Source of the DNA: Thermoplasmatota archaeon
Lineage (GTDB): Archaea > Thermoplasmatota > Thermoplasmata > Thermoplasmatales > Thermoplasmataceae
Assembly: GCA_023489425.1 (NCBI GenBank)
Contig: JAMDCG010000119.1
Location: 1 to 18,517, forward strand
Direction of reading: 5' to 3'
DNA: 18,517 bases
Of this stretch, positions 15,232-18,517 are shown in pieces; within the stretch, counting starts at the first letter, position 1; each line of letters begins with the position of its first letter. Position numbers and translations under genes: made by a program. The notes under the pieces are model-generated. The model was not told the DNA's origin. It worked only from the letters and a program-made list of their open reading frames with translations, and ran no database searches.

Positions 15232-15238
15232 TTTATTT
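15232..15238 (+). promoter_or_regulatory. TATA box of the DUF427 gene
   Basis: TTTATTT is centred about 26 nt before the ATG at 15261, placing it in the 44-nt gap after the EamA gene and predicting a leaderless transcript. Confidence 0.5.
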
Positions 15239-15260
15239 TCGATGTTATGCATATGCCAGT

Positions 15261-15632
15261 ATGGAAAGAACAGTGATTGATTATAATAAGAATGATCACA
15301 AAATAACGGTGAAAACCATTGATAAACATATTAAAATAATCTCCGATGGAGTGGTAATTGTAGAAACGGATGATGCTTTGATGCTAAGTGAGCAGGGGCA
15401 TGGAGATACTGTATACATACCGGTAAGGGATGCAAAACTCAAATATTTTAAGGAATCCTCAACAAAATCGACATGTCCTTACAAGGGAACTGCAGATTAT
15501 TATTCTCTAAATATAAATGGAAAGGAAAAGAAAGATGCAGTGTGGAGATATATTAAGCCGTCACTTGATTTCATTCCCATAAAAGATTATATGGCATTTG
15601 ATCCCAATTCAATTGAAAGGATAGAATTGTGA
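15261..15632 (+). CDS. DUF427 domain protein
   Basis: Small soluble protein of 123 residues, the normal size for a single DUF427 domain. The diagnostic block STCPYKGTADYYSL (about 70-83) is followed by VWRYIKPSLDFIPIKDYMAF (95-114). DUF427 has a compact beta-rich fold; no biochemical role is established that I can state. The ATG is 26 nt from a TATA-like box. It ends 12 nt from the convergent FMN reductase gene. No signal peptide or membrane segment is seen. Confidence 0.85.
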   Translation: MERTVIDYNKNDHKITVKTIDKHIKIISDGVVIVETDDALMLSEQGHGDTVYIPVRDAKLKYFKESSTKSTCPYKGTADYYSLNINGKEKKDAVWRYIKPSLDFIPIKDYMAFDPNSIERIEL

Positions 15633-15644
15633 AAAATATCCGAT

Positions 15645-16220
15645 TTAGTTCAAAATATTCTTCTGTTTCCTGATCTCATCAACAAGTCTTTCCAGAAGTT
15701 TTTTTATCAGATCTATGGCCATTTCATCTGTTAAGTGACCATTTTCATCAAATTTTGTATGTGCAAAGCTTATGAATACCTCTGGCCTGTTTATGACCCT
15801 TGCATCCATAAAACCCATTACCTGCCTTAAATGATACTGTGCCCTTGAGCCTCCAAGCATGCTTGGGGATGCGCTCATGATAGCTCCGATCTTCCCCGTG
15901 AAGGGATTTTCCATTGGGGGTCTTGAAATATAGTCAAGTGTGTTCTTTAAGAACCCTGGAATTGAAAAGTCATATTCCGGGGTTGCAATGAGGAAACCAT
16001 CTGCTTTTTTGATCTGGTTTCTAAATATTCTAACAGGTTCTGGCTGATTTTCATCCAGATCCTGATTATAAAGAGGGATATCCTTAATACTCACAATTTC
16101 TAATTCAGAACCCTCTGGCATTAATTTCTGACATTCCTTTAAAAGTTTCATGTTATAGGAATCTTTTCTGAAGCTACCACCGAATGCTGTTATTTTCACT
16201 GTTTTGCTACCTGTGACCAT
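15645..16220 (-). CDS. NADPH-dependent FMN reductase (ChrR/YieF-like)
   Basis: Flavodoxin-fold oxidoreductase of 191 residues that uses NAD(P)H to reduce FMN, quinones or metal oxyanions. Motifs: phosphate-binding GSFRKDSYN (15-23), TPEYDFSIPG (80-89), the LDYISRP flavin loop (95-101) and GGSRAQYHLRQ (123-133). These match the family of azoreductase/chromate reductase-type enzymes. The ATG at 16220 is 24 nt from a TTGTATAG box. It is divergent from the DHA2 transporter gene and so may share control by the MarR protein. Substrate not predictable. Confidence 0.92.
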   Translation of the reverse strand: MVTGSKTVKITAFGGSFRKDSYNMKLLKECQKLMPEGSELEIVSIKDIPLYNQDLDENQPEPVRIFRNQIKKADGFLIATPEYDFSIPGFLKNTLDYISRPPMENPFTGKIGAIMSASPSMLGGSRAQYHLRQVMGFMDARVINRPEVFISFAHTKFDENGHLTDEMAIDLIKKLLERLVDEIRKQKNILN

Positions 16221-16240
16221 AAACCCAGAAAGTATCGACC

Positions 16241-16248
16241 CTATACAA
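16241..16248 (-). promoter_or_regulatory. TATA box of the FMN reductase gene
   Basis: TTGTATAG on the minus strand is centred 24 nt before the ATG at 16220, preceded by an A-rich BRE-like stretch. Confidence 0.5.
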
Positions 16249-16296
16249 CGTTTTTTAATTTTTTAACTGTGTAAACCGGAAAAAAACAAATTATCA

Positions 16297-16310
16297 AAAG
16301 TACTTTATAT
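16297..16310 (+). promoter_or_regulatory. Promoter of the DHA2-marR operon with abutting palindrome
   Basis: TTTATAT (16304-16310) is a good TATA box, 30 nt from the ATG at 16337. The perfect 10-bp palindrome AAAGTACTTT (16297-16306) overlaps its 5' edge, a suitable place for a repressor such as the MarR protein of this operon. The binding claim is inference. Confidence 0.4.
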
Positions 16311-16336
16311 GTTTTAATATTTACTTATTGATTATC

Positions 16337-18109
16337 ATGGTAAAGTACAAGTGGGTTGCTCTTTCAAACACAACCCTTGGTGTGCTCATGGCAAGCATTA
16401 ACGGTACAATTATTCTAATTTCATTACCTGCAATACTTGGTCCAAAAGGAATAGATGTAAATCCCTTTGCCCCTGGAACTTTTATCTATCTTATATGGCT
16501 TATAATGGGGTATAATATTATAACTGCTGTAATACTCCTTACCATAGGCAGGTTTTCAGATATTTATGGACGAACGAGGTTATTTAACTGGGGTTTTGTG
16601 ATTTTTACAGTTGGCTCGATCCTGCTGTTCCTTACTCCAGGTAAGGGTAATACAGGCGCCATAGAACTTATAGTTTTCAGACTGGTTCAGGGTTTAGGCG
16701 CGGCCTTCCTGTTTGCAAACAGCACTGCCATTCTCACGGATGCTTTCCCTGTAAAGGAGAGAGGAAAGGCACTGGGACTCAATCAGGTTGCAGCCCTTGG
16801 AGGATCGTTTATAGGACTTATATTGGGAGGAATACTCTCCGTATTTGACTGGAGATATGTTTTTCTGGTTAGCGTGCCGGTTGGTATTTTTGGAAGTATA
16901 TGGTCTCTCCTGAAACTCAAAGATAATTCCATAAGAGATATGACACAGAGAATTGATTATTTAGGCAATATAGTCTTTGGTAGTGGATTGACCATATTTC
17001 TTCTGGCCCTAACCTATGGGCTTCTACCCTATGGAACCAGTGTAATGGGTTGGGGAAATCCATGGGTCATAGCGGGGATGATATCTGGATCAATTCTTCT
17101 CATTGCTTTTCCATTTGTTGAGATAAAGGTTAGCCAGCCTATGTTCAAGATGTCACTTTTCAGGATAAGAGCATTTGCTTTTGGTAATTTTGCGTCCTTC
17201 CTTGGTGCCCTTGGAAGAGGTGGTCTCATGTTCATGCTTATAATTCTTTTACAGGGAGTATGGCTACCTCTTCACAATTTCTCTTATTCATCAACTCCTT
17301 TCTGGGCTGGTATTTACATGATACCCATGACCCTTGGATTCCTAACAATGGGACCTATTGGTGGTGCCCTATCTGACCGGTATGGAGCAAGGGGTATAGC
17401 AACAATAGGGATGACCATAGTTGCAGCTGCATTCGTGATCCTCACCTTCTTTTCCTACAACTTTACATATCTCCCATTTGGAGCCACAATCTACATGCTT
17501 GGTTTCGGAAGTGGGATGTTTGCTGCACCTAACACTGCAGCCATTATGAATTCTGTTTCCGCAGAAAATAGAGGAATTTCATCCGGAATGGTGGCCACAG
17601 TCAGAAACGTTGCCCAAACTGCCAGCATGGGTATATTCTTCACAATTGTCATACTTGCACTATCTACTAATTTACCCCACTATTTCAACATCGCCCTTAC
17701 ATCTGCCAATGCATCTGGCTTATCCACATATTTGGATAAAATTCCGCCTACTTCCGCCATTTTTTCTGCATTTCTGGGTTACAATCCAATGCAGACCATT
17801 TTAAGCCAGATTCCTTCTTCCTATCTGAGTTCATTGAATTTAAGCAGCACTACAATTGCAACATTAGAAAGTAACACATGGTTCCCTCTGGCTCTTGCTC
17901 CGGCAGTAATGCACTCTCTCAGAGATTCGTTCTACATAGGTGCAATTCTTTCAGTGGTTGCAGCAATTTTATCTTTATTAAGGGGAAAGAAATATTACCA
18001 CCCAGGTGGTCAGATCCATAATGATCCGAATGGTGAAGATGCCAACAAACTGAGACCAGAAATTAACAAGGGAGAAATGAAAGGAAAAGAGGTATCAAAA
18101 AATGAGTGA
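16337..18109 (+). CDS. MFS drug transporter, DHA2 (EmrB/QacA-like, 14 TM)
   Basis: Proton-driven multidrug exporter family protein of 590 residues, longer than the usual 480-530. TM1 has MASINGTIILISLP, where family members normally have an aspartate (LDxTIVNVALP); here the position reads N. Motif A is GRFSDIYGRTRLF. The TM5 motif C region reads GGSFIGLILGGIL, followed by FDWRYVFLVSVPVG, a DHA2 hallmark. A repeated motif A-like GALSDRYGARG appears in the second half. Extra length comes from a ~70-residue external loop before the last helix and a charged, soluble C-terminus. The ATG at 16337 is preferred; TTG at 16328 is in frame. It overlaps the marR gene by 8 nt, so the two form an operon. 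Confidence 0.9.
   Translation: MVKYKWVALSNTTLGVLMASINGTIILISLPAILGPKGIDVNPFAPGTFIYLIWLIMGYNIITAVILLTIGRFSDIYGRTRLFNWGFVIFTVGSILLFLTPGKGNTGAIELIVFRLVQGLGAAFLFANSTAILTDAFPVKERGKALGLNQVAALGGSFIGLILGGILSVFDWRYVFLVSVPVGIFGSIWSLLKLKDNSIRDMTQRIDYLGNIVFGSGLTIFLLALTYGLLPYGTSVMGWGNPWVIAGMISGSILLIAFPFVEIKVSQPMFKMSLFRIRAFAFGNFASFLGALGRGGLMFMLIILLQGVWLPLHNFSYSSTPFWAGIYMIPMTLGFLTMGPIGGALSDRYGARGIATIGMTIVAAAFVILTFFSYNFTYLPFGATIYMLGFGSGMFAAPNTAAIMNSVSAENRGISSGMVATVRNVAQTASMGIFFTIVILALSTNLPHYFNIALTSANASGLSTYLDKIPPTSAIFSAFLGYNPMQTILSQIPSSYLSSLNLSSTTIATLESNTWFPLALAPAVMHSLRDSFYIGAILSVVAAILSLLRGKKYYHPGGQIHNDPNGEDANKLRPEINKGEMKGKEVSKNE
18089..18093 (+). promoter_or_regulatory. Shine-Dalgarno site of marR
   Basis: GAGGT lies 8 nt before the ATG at 18102, inside the end of the DHA2 gene. 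It fixes the start of this downstream operon gene. Confidence 0.6.
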
Positions 18110-18517
18110 AAAAAGAGAACCAATAGAAGTGTGGAGAGCCATGGTTGAAACCTGGAAGGTATGGAAAAAAGGTGTTGAAAGGAATCTGGAAAGAATAAAT
18201 CTTGGAAGCACAGAATATTCAATACTAAGATACTTGACGGAAGAGGGGAATATGCCCATGGTTCAGATGGCCAACAATATCATGGTTACACAGGGATGGA
18301 TAACAGGTCTCATAGATTCCATGGAGAAGCGTAATCTTGTGGAAAGGACGAGAAGTAAGGATGACAGAAGGGTTATAGAACTGAATATAACAAAAGAGGG
18401 AAGCAAAGTTTTTGAAAGAGCGAAAAAAGTTCACATGGAATATATTGCCAACTGTATCAAACATATGGATGATGAAACTGTAAGCTCCACGGTTAAATTA
18501 TTAAAAGACCTGAGATC
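18102..18517 (+). CDS. MarR family transcriptional regulator, 3' end cut by window edge
   Basis: Winged-helix repressor of which 138 residues are visible, nearly the full family length (~140-150). It opens MSEKREPIEVWRAMVETWKV. The helix-turn-helix covers about 50-75 (MVQMANNIMVTQGWITGLID), and the wing carries VERTRSKDDRRVIELNITKEG (78-98), the classic DxRxxxLxLTxxG pattern. MarR proteins bind as dimers and release DNA on binding phenolic or oxidising ligands. It overlaps the DHA2 transporter by 8 nt, so it most likely controls that operon and perhaps the divergent FMN reductase. The stop codon is outside the window. Confidence 0.93.
   Translation, partial: MSEKREPIEVWRAMVETWKVWKKGVERNLERINLGSTEYSILRYLTEEGNMPMVQMANNIMVTQGWITGLIDSMEKRNLVERTRSKDDRRVIELNITKEGSKVFERAKKVHMEYIANCIKHMDDETVSSTVKLLKDLR

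Noticed and set aside
7509..16334. Recurrent TTATTGATTAT string near 7512, 13358 and 16325
   Set aside because: Three copies of an AT-rich 11-mer in 18 kb can arise by chance, and one copy lies in a spacer far from any start codon.
1..18517. CRISPR array, insertion sequence or phage/plasmid genes
   Set aside because: No regularly spaced repeats, transposase, integrase or terminal inverted repeats were seen on either strand.

Overview
The window looks like chromosomal DNA from a thermoacidophilic or acidophilic euryarchaeon of the Thermoplasmatales (Ferroplasma/Cuniculiplasma-like). The evidence is archaeal translation genes (aEF-1A, ribosomal protein S3Ae), a tRNA-Met with a bulge-helix-bulge intron, an archaeal PIN-KH ATPase, an archaeal-type asparagine synthetase, AT-rich spacers, and starts that mostly lie about 24-27 nt downstream of a TATA-like box, as leaderless mRNAs do. 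The genus is inferred, not proven. No CRISPR array, insertion sequence, integrase or phage gene was seen.

Layout. 1-2055: translation block with aEF-1A (minus, runs off the left edge), S3Ae (plus) and intron-containing elongator tRNA-Met. 2184-4591: three minus-strand genes that each seem to have their own promoter: a PaiB-like FMN-binding protein, an MFS transporter and an Lrp/AsnC regulator. 4723-5655: archaeal asparagine synthetase (AS-AR type), divergent from the Lrp gene, with an imperfect palindrome over its TATA box. 5701-9413: PIN-ATPase-KH protein (minus), divergent from a stand-alone AsnB-like PP-loop protein and a closely following MFS transporter (plus). 9410-11840: another MFS transporter and a radical SAM/SPASM protein (minus). 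12008-14269: RmuC (plus) converging on exonuclease III/AP endonuclease (minus). 14368-15632: EamA transporter and a DUF427 protein (plus). 15645-18517: NADPH-dependent FMN reductase (minus) divergent from a 14-TM DHA2 drug transporter overlapped by a MarR regulator that runs off the right edge.

How the genes may work together. Lrp plus AS-AR looks like a local asparagine circuit, formally similar to the asnC-asnA pair of E. coli. The PIN-ATPase, RmuC and ExoIII are three DNA-transaction proteins within 9 kb. FMN reductase, DHA2 transporter and MarR resemble a redox/xenobiotic response cassette. Five transporters (four MFS, one EamA) lie in 16 kb.

The most notable observations are: an MFS gene whose first membrane helix can be restored only by a non-AUG start, with a CTG sitting 5 nt after a strong GGTGAT ribosome-binding site; a TATA-like element midway between two divergent leaderless starts; and the palindrome between the Lrp and asparagine synthetase genes. 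I did not find a clearly new multi-gene system. The best candidate for unknown chemistry is the neighbourhood of PP-loop protein, MFS transporters and radical SAM/SPASM protein at 7.5-11.8 kb.
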